Below, piece after piece: positions 35,531-44,832 of a stretch of DNA of 64,000 bases (positions are counted from its first letter, which is position 1; each line of letters begins with the position of its first letter). The position numbers and the translations under genes are program-made. The notes beneath the pieces were generated by a model. It did not search any database and was not told the DNA's origin. It saw nothing but the letters and a program-made list of their open reading frames with translations. Source of the DNA: Cyclobacteriaceae bacterium (GTDB lineage Bacteria; Bacteroidota; Bacteroidia; Cytophagales; Cyclobacteriaceae); assembly GCA_016786495.1 (NCBI GenBank), contig JAEUUJ010000075.1:1-64000 (forward strand), in the 5' to 3' direction.

Positions 35531-37033
35531 TTATTTAAGAAATTCAACTTTAAACTCCACTCGTCTGTTGCGGGTGCGTCCGGCAGCGGTTTCATTGGTA
35601 TCCACCGGCATGGTCTCTCCGTAACCTGCTGAAGAGATACGCAGCGGATTGATGCCATGTGTGATTAAATAGTTTGCTACTGCATCTGCGCGATTCTTTG
35701 ACAGTGTCAAATTCGTTTGATCGGAACCTACGTTATCGGTGTATCCGCTGATGAGTAATTTATAACTCGGGTTGTCTTGCATTACCTTGGTAATGGCATC
35801 CATAATCGGGAACGATACCTTTTTGATGGTCGCTCTTCCGGTTTCAAATTGAATGCCTTGTAATGCTTTTTGAAACAATTGTTTCACTTCCGGCTTCAGT
35901 TCCGGGCATCCGTTGTTGGCAACAACTCCGGCAATGGTCGGACAATTATCTTCCAGATCGTTAATTCCGTCACCGTCTGTGTCCATCACGCAACCTGATT
36001 CATCTACCTTGACTCCGCTGGGTGTATCGGCACACTTATCCTGACTGTCTTCCACGCCATCACCATCGGTATCCGGGCACCCCTTGAAGATATCCAGACC
36101 TTTTACGTTCGGGCAGCGGTCTTCTGAATCCTGTATTCCGTCTCCATCAGAATCGGGACAACCGGCAAAGCGGGCGATACCCGGCACCGTAGGGCAGGTG
36201 TCGTCTTTATCGGCAACACCATCTTTATCCTGATCCGGGCAACCGTTCAATGCAAATGTACCGGCTGCCGTTGGGCATGCATCCAGGTAATCGGCTACGC
36301 CATCCGAATCGCCATCCACCGGACAGCCTTTTGAATCAACACTGGCGGTTGAAGGTGTGTCAGGACACTTGTCTTTCTTATCGGGAACTCCGTCATTGTC
36401 GGTGTCGGTTGGCTTGCGCAAACTGAAAACCAATCCGGCACTATGCTGAAGGTAAAGGTCTTTTCCACCGCGGCTAACGCCATCCCAGCTGTCGTTCAGC
36501 GGAGCATTAATGGTATTGGCAAGTTCAAGCCCTACACGATCGTTAAACTGGAAGAGTATGCCCACGCCAGCCGCAACATTGGCTTCGTACAGGTCATTGG
36601 AAATTTTCGAGTCGCTTAGTTCGGTATCTCTTTTAGAGTTGATGCGCGTTGCGCCAATGCCCGCAATCAAAAACGGTGATATGGCGGCATCTTCCTTGAA
36701 TAAATATCCGTTGTTGAATTTGTATTTCAACGTCAGGTTGAGGGCGAAAATATTCGACTTAAAACCAACGGTTCTATCGGCATTCTGATAGTTCACCCGG
36801 TTGTACGAAAGTTTTTCGACCAGGTTAAAGGAGGGATTCAGGTATTGTTGCAGGGAGAGCGCGCCCCCGAGTTTCGGATCAGAGAATTTGTAAAAGTGAT
36901 GCTGATTTCCGTTCAGGTCGCCATCGTATTCTGCAACGGTAGCATGAAAGCCGATCGCTCCGCGCTGGCCAAAGGCCGTTACCGAGCAGGTGGCTGCTAT
37001 CACTACCAAGAGTGATTTTAGAATGTTCTTCAT
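35531..37033 (-). CDS. OmpA-family protein with thrombospondin type 3 repeats
   Basis: A 500-residue outer-membrane protein from ATG 37033 (MKNILKSLLVV, signal peptide cleaved near AFGQR). An eight-strand-like beta barrel occupies about residues 20-190. Then follow at least six TSP3-type units of the form D-x-D-x-D-G-V and CP, rich in aspartates that bind calcium (about 200-375). The C-terminus is an OmpA domain (FETGRATIKK, LLISGYTDNVG, LSKNRADAVANYL) that binds peptidoglycan. It anchors the outer membrane to the cell wall. Confidence 0.93.
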   Translation of the reverse strand: MKNILKSLLVVIAATCSVTAFGQRGAIGFHATVAEYDGDLNGNQHHFYKFSDPKLGGALSLQQYLNPSFNLVEKLSYNRVNYQNADRTVGFKSNIFALNLTLKYKFNNGYLFKEDAAISPFLIAGIGATRINSKRDTELSDSKISNDLYEANVAAGVGILFQFNDRVGLELANTINAPLNDSWDGVSRGGKDLYLQHSAGLVFSLRKPTDTDNDGVPDKKDKCPDTPSTASVDSKGCPVDGDSDGVADYLDACPTAAGTFALNGCPDQDKDGVADKDDTCPTVPGIARFAGCPDSDGDGIQDSEDRCPNVKGLDIFKGCPDTDGDGVEDSQDKCADTPSGVKVDESGCVMDTDGDGINDLEDNCPTIAGVVANNGCPELKPEVKQLFQKALQGIQFETGRATIKKVSFPIMDAITKVMQDNPSYKLLISGYTDNVGSDQTNLTLSKNRADAVANYLITHGINPLRISSAGYGETMPVDTNETAAGRTRNRRVEFKVEFLK

Positions 37034-37370
37034 AAAGTATAATTGTTTGATACCCCGGGTGTCAACATTCATGCTACCAATTTACGGTCGCATAACAATC
37101 GTGTGTGAACACAAAGGTTCAGTATGGGAGCGTTCACGACACTCTTTATTTTTATGAGCGATACACGATTCCCATCACGGGGTCTTCTTTGAGGAATTAA
37201 CTGCTCACCGGAATGGCAACAGAAAAATTGCACGGATTGCCGATGGGGGACTCAACTGGATATTCTTGCAATTACCACGTGACAATTTACATGAATGTCA
37301 CATTCAGTCTAAAGATAGATGAACGACCGGCTGCGCAGGAGGTTAAATGCAGAAATTTGCGAAGCGTTTA
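37034..37370. other. Promoter region of the OmpA gene; no gene seen
   Basis: A 337-bp gap upstream of the minus-strand OmpA-family gene. TAAATTGG on the minus strand (near 37078-37085) is one base from a -7 box. I see no convincing coding sequence or RNA. Confidence 0.4.
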
Positions 37371-37727
37371 TTACACCGAGACCTCATCGTAACCATTTTT
37401 GATGATGGTCGAGATCATTTTAAACCGCACGTTCGCCTTGATGGTGTTTCTGACGTGGGCAGGAATGATAAAGGATTCTCCGATTTTAAGGAAGTGCGAT
37501 TGGTCCTCAACCATGATTTCCGCCTCTCCATCAATGATTTGAACAAAGGTTTCGAAAGGCGAAATCTTTTCAGCAAGGGCCTCACCCGAGTCGAACGACA
37601 CAGCCGTTACGTTCCCGGTCGTTTTGCGAATGATGGTCTTGATTACAACCGAATTTGGAATGTATTCCAATATTTCAACGATAATAAAGGCTTTTGCGCG
37701 TTCAACTTCTATGTTTGGTGTTGTCAT
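37371..37727 (-). CDS. Cupin-domain protein
   Basis: A 118-residue single-domain cupin (cupin_2). The second half has GEAEIMVEDQSHFLKIGESFIIPAHVRNTIKA, a typical second cupin motif region, with the histidine of HVRN retained; the first motif FETFVQIIDGE lacks the usual H-x-H, so the metal site is probably incomplete. It probably binds a small molecule or lacks enzyme activity. It lies downstream of an AraC-type regulator gene on the same strand (183-bp gap). Confidence 0.8.
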   Translation of the reverse strand: MTTPNIEVERAKAFIIVEILEYIPNSVVIKTIIRKTTGNVTAVSFDSGEALAEKISPFETFVQIIDGEAEIMVEDQSHFLKIGESFIIPAHVRNTIKANVRFKMISTIIKNGYDEVSV

Positions 37728-37910
37728 GATATGTTAAATTAATGGTGTGCCGGGCGCAGAAAACCAGGACGACACCCGTAAGGTAAGCCTTTTATTGTCA
37801 AACCTTATTTCCGGGCCTGGGGATAGCATGACGCTGAGCGGAAATTATGACGAAATTACAACGTGTGCCGAGAACGGGCATTATAAAGAGGTCTCGCTTT
37901 GTTACATAGA

Positions 37911-38471
37911 TCAAATGTTCTCCAGGTTGCTGGTTCTTTGTTTCTTCATCCTTTTGTAAAAAGACGGACTAAGTCCCGTGATCTTTTTGAATTGATTCGA
38001 TAAGTGTGCTACGCTGCTATAGTGGAGTTTTTCGGCAATTGCGGTTAAATTCAGTTCGTCATACAACAATAACTCTTTTACGCGCTCGATTTTGTGAAGA
38101 ATGATGAAGTGCTGAATGGTAATTCCTTTTACCTCGGAAAAAACATTCGAAAGGTATGTATAATCGTAATTGAGTTTACTGCTGATGTGTTCCGAGTAGT
38201 TTACATGTGGAACTTCGTCCGAATAATGAATCATTTCGATAATAACATTCTTGATGCGCTCAATCAGGATGCTTCGTTTGTCGTCCAGGAGTTCTAACCC
38301 TGATTTGGCAAGGTTCACCTTTAATTTTTCACGCTGAATAGCGGAGATATCCTCATCGGTTTCAACCAGTCCAAGTTCAATCTGTGCGTGTCGAAATCCT
38401 AATTTTTTTAGCTCCTCCTTCACCACCATTTTGCAGCGCAGGCTAACCATATATTTTATGTAGAGCTTCAT
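37911..38471 (-). CDS. AraC-family transcriptional regulator
   Basis: A 186-residue regulator with two helix-turn-helix units in the C-terminal 100 residues: SSKLNYDYTYLSNVFSEVKG and the second AraC signature around LTAIAEKLHYSSVAHLSNQF followed by KKITGLSPSFYKRM. The N-terminal 85 residues are short and show no cupin sensor, of a type seen in many Bacteroidota (MKLYIKYMVSLRCKMVV). Start is ATG 38471. It may control the cupin gene downstream, or the divergent receiver gene at 38741. Confidence 0.85.
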   Translation of the reverse strand: MKLYIKYMVSLRCKMVVKEELKKLGFRHAQIELGLVETDEDISAIQREKLKVNLAKSGLELLDDKRSILIERIKNVIIEMIHYSDEVPHVNYSEHISSKLNYDYTYLSNVFSEVKGITIQHFIILHKIERVKELLLYDELNLTAIAEKLHYSSVAHLSNQFKKITGLSPSFYKRMKKQRTSNLENI

Positions 38472-38553
38472 GTAACAGGATTCGATTTATCAGTGAAATT
38501 AGTTAATCAAAGACGTTGCCAATGTTGTTTTTCAAAAAAAGTCTTGTTGAAGT

Positions 38554-38612
38554 CCGGAATCTGTAAAGAATATAAATTTTTGTGAAGCGATCTGTAAAGG
38601 TATCTGTTTGGG
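38554..38612. promoter_or_regulatory. Repeated TCTGTAAAG sites upstream of a receiver gene
   Basis: TCTGTAAAG occurs at 38560-38568 and 38591-38599 (31 bp apart) with TCTGTTT at 38603; CCGGAATCTGTAA at 38554-38566 is nearly repeated as CCGGAATCTGCAA at 40592-40604. They lie in the 269-bp gap between the divergent AraC and receiver genes and could be regulator binding sites. Confidence 0.35.
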
Positions 38613-38740
38613 AATACTGCAAATTTGTTGTTCGGATATGGTATAAACGAGATGAGTAATGGTTTCTGCTGCGTCGCGGTAGTTAATCAGGTTACGTAAA
38701 TGGCGTCTTGCAGATTTTTGATACTTCGATAGATTAACCG

Positions 38741-39187
38741 ATGGGGGAGATGGGAATATCCAGAATTATGGTTGTTGATGACGATCCGGACGATCGTGAT
38801 CTGTTCGCTGCAGCTGCTTCTCAGGCAACTGCGCCTGTGGCGGTGCGATTTGCATCAGACGGTCTTGATGCGCTTCAACAGTTAAAATCAGACGCGGGTA
38901 GCGATATCGAGCTGCTCCTGCTGGATGTCAACATGCCGGCCATGGACGGGTGGGAGACGTTGACGCGTTTGAAGCGTAATGTCAGCCTTCGTGAGATTCC
39001 GGTAATTATGTTCTCGACATCATCTGCCATCAGCGATATCGAAAAAGCTGCCAGGCTGGGAGCGGTGGCCTTCATTTCGAAGCCCAGTTGCTTCGATCAT
39101 ATCATTCAACTGGTGCGGATGATAACTGCCTTACCCGACGGGAACGCGGCAAAGACCTTACACGGCTATGCTCCCGGGGCGAATTAA
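38741..39187 (+). CDS. Stand-alone response regulator (CheY-like)
   Basis: A 148-residue protein consisting of one receiver domain. Acidic residues D13-D15, the phosphoacceptor D62 in LLLDVNMPAMDG, the FSTSS threonine/serine and the lysine in ISKPS are present. There is no DNA-binding output domain, so it signals by protein-protein contact. A second ATG at 38750 is a possible start. It overlaps the end of the desaturase gene on the other strand by 4 bp. Partner kinase unknown. Confidence 0.9.
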   Translation: MGEMGISRIMVVDDDPDDRDLFAAAASQATAPVAVRFASDGLDALQQLKSDAGSDIELLLLDVNMPAMDGWETLTRLKRNVSLREIPVIMFSTSSAISDIEKAARLGAVAFISKPSCFDHIIQLVRMITALPDGNAAKTLHGYAPGAN

Positions 39188-40278
39188 TGAGCGGGCTTTA
39201 ACCCGAGTTGCCGGAGCAGGCGGGCGTGGCCACGCAATGCACCAAAAAACGTGTTCGAGCTCTTGTAGGGCAGGCCAAACTCTTTTGCAGTACGTTCCAC
39301 GATTCCGGCAATTTTCCGGTAATGCACGTGACACACGTTTGGAAACAGGTGATGTTCAATTTGAAAGTTAAGTCCGCCTACGTACCAGGAAAACCACTTG
39401 CTACGGTTTCCGAAATTGGTTGTCGTCATCAATTGATGTATTGCCCAATTGTTCTCCAGCACCCGGGCATCGTCGGGCAGCGGGAACTCCGTACCTTCAA
39501 TAACATGTGCGGGCTGAAAAATTATGGCAAGTGTGAATCCGGTAAGGTAATGCATGATAAAAATGCCGATCAAAATTTGCCACCAGAATAATGAGGTAAC
39601 GATCAGGGGAATCACAAAAATGTAGCCGATGTAAAACACCTTGGTGCAGATCAAAATGATCCATTCCTGAACAATTTTGGCTTTGTATTTTTCGGCCAAA
39701 CCGTTTCGCTGATACTTCGCCAGTCGTACAAAGTCTTTAAACGTCATCCACACAATGGTCATCAATCCGTAAAGAAACCAGGCATAAACATGTTGGAAAC
39801 GATGAATGCGCTTCCATTTGGCGTGAGGCGACATCCGGATTGCTCCGCGCGGTTCAATGTCTTCGTCTTCTTCATGCACATTGGTATACGTGTGATGCAG
39901 TACGTTATGTTGAATTTTCCAGCCGAATGCGTTGGCGCCAATCAGGTTAAGGGAATATCCGACAAGCGTATTGACCCAGTTCTTTCGCGAATACGCCCCA
40001 TGGTTCGCATCATGCATGACCGATAATCCGATGCCGCTCAGGCCAAGGCTCATCACCACCGCCAGTGCGATCAAAGGCAATGCACCGCTAACCAATCCGG
40101 TTACAATCAACGCGTACGGCCCAAAGTAAAGCAGGTACATAACCACAGTTTTCAGAAACATTTCCATGTTCCCATGACGGCTTAGGTTATTCGCATTAAA
40201 ATACTCGTTTACACGCTTGTTTAGCGTATGGGAGAAGTCCAGTTTAGTTCTGGAGAAAGTAGGTGTTTTTTGTGTCAA
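39184..40278 (-). CDS. Membrane fatty acid desaturase
   Basis: A 364-residue integral membrane di-iron desaturase. Three histidine boxes are present: HDANHG, HNVLHHTY and QIEHHLFP, the last of the front-end type seen in linoleoyl-CoA (delta-6-like) desaturases. Hydrophobic segments flank them. The start is TTG at 40278: the only ATG codons are far inside, and an in-frame stop (TGA) lies 15 bp upstream. It probably adjusts membrane fluidity. It is convergent with the receiver gene. Confidence 0.9.
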   Translation of the reverse strand: MTQKTPTFSRTKLDFSHTLNKRVNEYFNANNLSRHGNMEMFLKTVVMYLLYFGPYALIVTGLVSGALPLIALAVVMSLGLSGIGLSVMHDANHGAYSRKNWVNTLVGYSLNLIGANAFGWKIQHNVLHHTYTNVHEEDEDIEPRGAIRMSPHAKWKRIHRFQHVYAWFLYGLMTIVWMTFKDFVRLAKYQRNGLAEKYKAKIVQEWIILICTKVFYIGYIFVIPLIVTSLFWWQILIGIFIMHYLTGFTLAIIFQPAHVIEGTEFPLPDDARVLENNWAIHQLMTTTNFGNRSKWFSWYVGGLNFQIEHHLFPNVCHVHYRKIAGIVERTAKEFGLPYKSSNTFFGALRGHARLLRQLGLKPAH

Positions 40279-40628
40279 GCGTGTTGTGTTAAATCATGAG
40301 TAGTGCGGCAGCTTCAGGGTCACTGCTTGTCTATAGTCGATAAACATCAATGGTAACGATTTAATTCTATCAAACATACAGTTTGTCCTATTATTACTTC
40401 TGAACGCCTGTTTCAGGTGCAGAAAGGCATGGTGAAGTGTCAATATGGGAATCATGCAAGGTTGTTGCGGAAAGTTGTAAGGGTGAACCACGTATTTTTT
40501 TTGCGGATAGCGGTGCTTGTTAACCGAGTGTTGCGAACGTTATCCGTGAAACTTGCAATACGATGACGCCCCGTCTGTAACAGATTTGGTGCCGGAATCT
40601 GCAAGTTTACATCGGTAAAGCAGGAGGA
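40279..40628. promoter_or_regulatory. 350-bp intergenic region with palindrome TCTGTAACAGA
   Basis: No convincing gene is seen between the divergent desaturase and small ORF. The perfect palindrome TCTGTAACAGA (40574-40584) lies 45 bp before the small gene at 40629 and resembles TCTGTACAGA at 50035-50044 near a histidine kinase gene. CCGGAATCTGCAA follows at 40592-40604. Confidence 0.4.
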
Positions 40629-40841
40629 ATGACGATTCGTGATAAAAGCTTGATTAATACGTGTTTTCTGAAGTTTTCAATGAAGGAACTCAGGAAAGCC
40701 TTTCCTAACGATGACCTTCGTAAAATTGATCAACAGTATTTGTTGACGTGCATCACAAACGGAGCTACCCTTATCGATTTAAAGGTGTTGGTTAAAGCGA
40801 TCGTGGGAACAGGAAAGCTCATGAAGACGCCAACAGTATAG
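40629..40841 (+). CDS. Small hypothetical protein
   Basis: A 70-residue soluble protein starting at ATG 40629, preceded at 5 bp by AGGAGG, an unusually good Shine-Dalgarno sequence for this phylum. The sequence is basic (LRKAFPNDDLRKIDQQYLL) with a probable helical end. It is convergent with a receiver gene, 20 bp apart. No family is recognised. Confidence 0.5.
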   Translation: MTIRDKSLINTCFLKFSMKELRKAFPNDDLRKIDQQYLLTCITNGATLIDLKVLVKAIVGTGKLMKTPTV

Positions 40842-40861
40842 CGCGGGCTGGTTTCCGTCTG

Positions 40862-41242
40862 TCATCCCACAGCTCCCAGTATAATCGTCCGTAAGGTTTC
40901 AACCATCCCGGAAAAGGTGTTATCCTTTTTAAATATCGGTACGAAAAGACCCTTCATTACTTCGGTATCGTTGGGATTAACATCGCACGACAGCACAACT
41001 ATTTTACTCTTTACCAGCGTGGGCAGGCGCATCAGTTTATCAATCACTTCAACGGCATTAAAGGTGGGCATCATGTTGTCAAGCAAAATAATGTCCGGAG
41101 CAACGCTTGCTCCAGCCAGCAGTACCAAGGCTGCCTCGGGATCGGTACATACCTGTGACTCAATAGAAGGGTGTATCTCGTACAACGCTTCGATCATAAA
41201 TTCAATTTCTTCCGGATCGTCATCAATAATGAATACTTTCAT
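40862..41242 (-). CDS. Stand-alone response regulator
   Basis: A 126-residue single receiver domain. Acidic triad D7-D9, phosphoacceptor D55 in LLDNMMPTFNAVEV and the lysine in IFKKDN fit the family; the usual serine/threonine is in VLSCDV. It carries no output domain. It is the gene before (downstream on the minus strand of) a manganese catalase, 53 bp away, so both may be one transcript. Partner kinase unknown. Confidence 0.88.
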   Translation of the reverse strand: MKVFIIDDDPEEIEFMIEALYEIHPSIESQVCTDPEAALVLLAGASVAPDIILLDNMMPTFNAVEVIDKLMRLPTLVKSKIVVLSCDVNPNDTEVMKGLFVPIFKKDNTFSGMVETLRTIILGAVG

Positions 41243-41295
41243 GTGTTCGCTTCAACACCGCTCCTAAGCGGGCGTTGGTGCAGGAAGCCTCCTGG

Positions 41296-42222
41296 CTACC
41301 GTTTGGTGTCCTTGATAACTTTTTTCTTCAGTGTATTTAATGCATCGGCAAGTTCCTGTAATTCGGGATCCAGGCCGGGCGAGAATTCTTCCGGTCGTTC
41401 CGGTGCTTCGGGAATGGGATAGGATTCTCTCGGCTCTTTCAGTGTGGTCAGGTTCGTGCCGTCATTGGCCGGTGCGCTTCCGGAATAAATCTGGCTCATC
41501 AGTGAATCGTCTAACCGAAAATGATATTGCTCGCGGTTGACCCCCGCATCGATCAATTTTTTCACTTCGGGGTATTTAGAGGAATCGAATTTGGGTATGG
41601 GTAACGCCTTTCCCCAGTCAACTCCGAGTGTTTCAAGTGCTTTGGCAAATGCCATTTCGTGCGCTTCATCACGCGCAATCAGGAAAGCCACGGTCGCGCG
41701 CAGCGTCTTATTGCTCGACATTTGATAGATGCGGCACTTTTGCAGTCGCCCGGTAGACTCCAGCACCAGGTTGTCGAGCAGGTCTAACACGAGATTACCA
41801 TTGCAATGCACGTACGATCCGCTCCAGGGATTTCCGGCTGCATCAACGGGTAATGCACCCTGGGCACCGGCAATAAAATGATGCGGGTTCATTTGTTCTT
41901 TGGCCATCGCCATCGGAGTTGTTCCGCCTTTTCCGGGTACATCGAATTTTTTTCCGTGATACTCGGGTGCACCATCCAGTAAGCGGGAAATGGTTTTGGA
42001 GATTAGTTCCACATGACTGATTTCTTCGATCCCGATTCCCTGAATGAGATCGAGGTATGGTTTGCCGTTGCCCCGAAAATTGAAGCTCTGGAAAAGATAT
42101 TGCATCATGGTGCGCATTTCGCCAAACTGCCCGCCCAGGCCTTCCTGTAGAGCATTTGCGGCAGACGGATCCGGCTCATCGGCAACGATTGGATTGATGA
42201 GTTTTTGTACGTGGTAGAACAT
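41296..42222 (-). CDS. Manganese catalase
   Basis: A 308-residue non-haem catalase from ATG 42222 (MFYHVQKLINPIVADEP); an upstream in-frame codon is less likely. It removes hydrogen peroxide with a dimanganese centre: the ferritin-like helices carry EGLGGQFGEMRTMMQY, GIEEISHVELI and AHEMAFAKAL, which supply Glu/His ligands. The C-terminal tail is longer and proline-rich. The upstream 184 bp contain no clear gene. Probably induced by oxidative stress. Confidence 0.9.
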   Translation of the reverse strand: MFYHVQKLINPIVADEPDPSAANALQEGLGGQFGEMRTMMQYLFQSFNFRGNGKPYLDLIQGIGIEEISHVELISKTISRLLDGAPEYHGKKFDVPGKGGTTPMAMAKEQMNPHHFIAGAQGALPVDAAGNPWSGSYVHCNGNLVLDLLDNLVLESTGRLQKCRIYQMSSNKTLRATVAFLIARDEAHEMAFAKALETLGVDWGKALPIPKFDSSKYPEVKKLIDAGVNREQYHFRLDDSLMSQIYSGSAPANDGTNLTTLKEPRESYPIPEAPERPEEFSPGLDPELQELADALNTLKKKVIKDTKR

Positions 42223-42406
42223 AGCAGTGTGTAGTTTGATTTGCCTGCCGTACCCCAAGCATGATGCCATTCATCCGATTACGTTCTGACGAGTTGAGAT
42301 GCGAATGGATTAGCGCTGCGGGCAAATACCGCACACAATTACTACAGGATGAGTAATGTATTGCCGTGATGCGTTGTTCGGAGCAACACGAGAGCTGTTC
42401 TGTGCA

Positions 42407-43897
42407 TTATAGTTTAACAAACTTCAGTACCCGCACCGTATGTTTCTCTGTAACTTTAACGAGGTATGTACCACCCGTAAACGCTGAAATGTCGAGGGTG
42501 CCATTCGCGGGTTTTCCGCTGTATACCAAAACGCCATCCGTCTTGTAAACTTCCACGTTACCCTCGGCCTCGATATTCGCCAATTTAATTTCTGTATTGG
42601 CCGGGTTAGGATAGAGGGTTGGTAACCCGTCAAAATCTACCAGCGTCTCAGGTTCCTGTGTTGAACTCACGCCAATCCGGCCATTTGCACTGGCGATGCC
42701 GTTTACATAACACGCCACAAAATTTGTTTCGGTGGATGCCAGTACATCGGGAATATCAATCTCCGTCTCGAGGTTTTCGTTCATGGCGTTTTCCCAACTG
42801 TCTTTCATGATCCATGTGTTTTCCCGCCAGCCATATAATTCATACGCGTGCATCCTGTCATTGTGCAAACCCGGGTGATGAAATGATATCGCAACGGAAC
42901 CCTGTGTTCGAATGGTTTGCTTTAACACATCGGCCCGAACGTTGGCTGCTACGGCCAGCAAATTGAGGCACGTATAGCCGGATATCTTCATCTTGTATTG
43001 TGGACTGGTACATGGATTATCGCAGTTGAGCGACTGGCCGCCCCCGTATTGCGACCGGTCGTACGTGTAACACTGTTCATCTACGATGCCTTCGTTTTGC
43101 GAGATATCAAATGTGTGCGGGATGCTTTCCCATACTCCGGAACAGGTGGGATGAAGCCAGCCTTCCGACAGATCAACGTTCAATGTGGCATTCATCTGTT
43201 GCCTTCGGTATTTCATCTCAATAACCCCGACAGCTGCGAAGATAAAGCAAGGACCCTGAGTTCGCTGATTTTTAACAGGACTGATCCAATTGTTTCCGTC
43301 CACATTTTTCCAGGTGAATGCTTTAGGCTCCGCAGACACGGTAACAACACAGGTAGCTGATTTTAAACCATCTCCCGAAGTAGCCGTGATGATTGCAGTA
43401 CCGGGTGCAACACCCTTAACCTGGCCGCTGATAACAGTAGCGATCGAAGGCGCGCTGGACGACCAGTTAACCCAACGCATGGAAGCATTCGTGGGTAAAA
43501 CCGTTGCAGTGGGGTATAGGGTTTCATTAACGTTCAAAAAAGCTTTAGCGGGGGTGACGGTTACTGACGTTACCGGAATAAATCCCTGACTGATGGTGAT
43601 CTTCAGCGACTCTTTGTTATCGACATATACATATCCGACCCGGGAAGGTCCCGTGTTTGCTGCAGCAGTAATGCGAAGCAATCCTCCGGAGTAGGTGTAC
43701 GTCAACCAACTGTGACTCACGGAAAATACAGGAGTACAGTTACCATTTCGGATAATTGAAAAGGGGTATGTCTGGCCGCCGGCAACAGGCACCGTGGCCG
43801 AACTGGGTACGCGATCGATAGCACACGATTGTCCATGGGCGATGATGGACATTGCCACCATCACAACCGCTGTAAGAAATTGGCTGAAGCTTTTCAT
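42407..43897 (-). CDS. Secreted papain-like cysteine protease with BACON, Big_2 and T9SS sorting domain
   Basis: A 496-residue exported protein from ATG 43897 (signal peptide to about HGQS). A BACON domain (27-106), a Big_2/BID-like Ig domain (110-187, ATVLPTNASMRWVNWSSS), then a C1A-like peptidase domain: PVKNQRTQGPCFIF gives Q211 and the nucleophile C217, MHAYELYGW gives H350, but the third residue lies in IMKDSW, where Asn of KNSW is Asp366. The C-terminus (LYPNPANTEIKL to VRVLKFVKL) is a type A T9SS sorting signal, so it goes to the cell surface or outside. Confidence 0.88.
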   Translation of the reverse strand: MKSFSQFLTAVVMVAMSIIAHGQSCAIDRVPSSATVPVAGGQTYPFSIIRNGNCTPVFSVSHSWLTYTYSGGLLRITAAANTGPSRVGYVYVDNKESLKITISQGFIPVTSVTVTPAKAFLNVNETLYPTATVLPTNASMRWVNWSSSAPSIATVISGQVKGVAPGTAIITATSGDGLKSATCVVTVSAEPKAFTWKNVDGNNWISPVKNQRTQGPCFIFAAVGVIEMKYRRQQMNATLNVDLSEGWLHPTCSGVWESIPHTFDISQNEGIVDEQCYTYDRSQYGGGQSLNCDNPCTSPQYKMKISGYTCLNLLAVAANVRADVLKQTIRTQGSVAISFHHPGLHNDRMHAYELYGWRENTWIMKDSWENAMNENLETEIDIPDVLASTETNFVACYVNGIASANGRIGVSSTQEPETLVDFDGLPTLYPNPANTEIKLANIEAEGNVEVYKTDGVLVYSGKPANGTLDISAFTGGTYLVKVTEKHTVRVLKFVKL

Positions 43898-43965
43898 AAA
43901 CACAATAAAATATCTGTTTAATTAGTATAATATACGAATATTTGTTTGAACGTAAGGTTACCGGC

Positions 43966-44328
43966 ATGAGCGAAATACTCGATTCTCCTGAAACAAGTAA
44001 AACCGATCACCGCAACATCCGAAAGTCCGCTGCGGTGCTCAAGATTTACGGAGTTGTTATTCTCGGACTGATACTTTCCATATTTTTTGCGGACGTGCTA
44101 TCGGACAGAGCCTGGCAAATTGTAGCAATCATTTTCGGTGTCATTTTCCTCATGGCACCGGTGGTTGCGGCGCCCTTCGGGCTGGTGTACATTTCAAAAG
44201 CGTATCGTAACCGGGAAGGTTCACCTGGGCTGAAGTTGATTCACCTGATTGTTCATGGGGTGTTTCTGCTACTAATCTTGTTGATTCTGATTGTTTTTGT
44301 CGCAGACGTGTTGCATTTGGTCCGGTAA
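43966..44328 (+). CDS. Small membrane protein
   Basis: About 120 residues from ATG 43966 (MSEILDSPETSKTD). Three hydrophobic segments (about 25-45, 52-75, 97-119) follow a short acidic, cytoplasmic N-terminus. The pattern (CCC-family motif FGLVYISKAYRNREG between helices) resembles small Bacteroidota membrane proteins of unknown role. It is divergent from the papain-like protease gene and opens a run of three small membrane protein genes. Confidence 0.65.
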   Translation: MSEILDSPETSKTDHRNIRKSAAVLKIYGVVILGLILSIFFADVLSDRAWQIVAIIFGVIFLMAPVVAAPFGLVYISKAYRNREGSPGLKLIHLIVHGVFLLLILLILIVFVADVLHLVR

Positions 44329-44379
44329 CTAGAAGTTCGGTAAGTATACGTATGAATAGCGTTCGTTATTCCCTGGTGC

Positions 44380-44727
44380 ATGAATCTTGAGGACTTGACT
44401 GCCATTCTTTTCTTTTTTCATTTTATCGCGATGATCGGGTATAACTATTATCGGCTCTATGAGGTTATTCAGTTTTTGAAGGAATACCGCGGTAATGTGA
44501 TCACTCCGGACGACTATGAAATTCTCATGGACAGGTATGCCGGGTTTTTTAAATTTTTTGAACCTCTCCCTGAGGAGAAGTACTTTCCTGGCTTGTACGC
44601 AGAAGAGAAATTTGCAACGTATGCGTTACGCACGCGAAAAATCTTCCGGTATTTCCTTTTCTCAATTTCTTTGCTTCTGGTGTTGCATCTTGTTCTTTAC
44701 CTGGCATCGCTGTTCTTCCTGGTATGA
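44380..44727 (+). CDS. Small membrane protein
   Basis: A 115-residue protein with hydrophobic segments at residues 9-23 and 91-115 and a polar centre with FKFFEPLPEEKYFPGLYAEE. It has no family assignment. It lies 51 bp after the preceding small membrane protein gene and 105 bp before the next, suggesting one transcript. Confidence 0.65.
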   Translation: MNLEDLTAILFFFHFIAMIGYNYYRLYEVIQFLKEYRGNVITPDDYEILMDRYAGFFKFFEPLPEEKYFPGLYAEEKFATYALRTRKIFRYFLFSISLLLVLHLVLYLASLFFLV

Positions 44728-44832
44728 CAGTGATGCCAGCAATAGAAATGATTTGCGAACGGACGGAGTCAGGCTTAAACGAATTGGCAAGAAAGCTATG
44801 TTAAACTTGTTTTATTTTCGTGTAACAGTCAG

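Noticed and set aside
35900-36430. Apparent DNA tandem repeats in the OmpA gene
   Set aside because: Explained by the Asp-rich thrombospondin type 3 protein repeats.
37747-37959. Plus-strand frame between the cupin and AraC genes
   Set aside because: Overlaps the end of the AraC gene in antisense and looks random.
40294-40491. Minus-strand frame of 65 codons upstream of the desaturase gene
   Set aside because: Composition is unlike a protein, with no start context and no recognisable feature.
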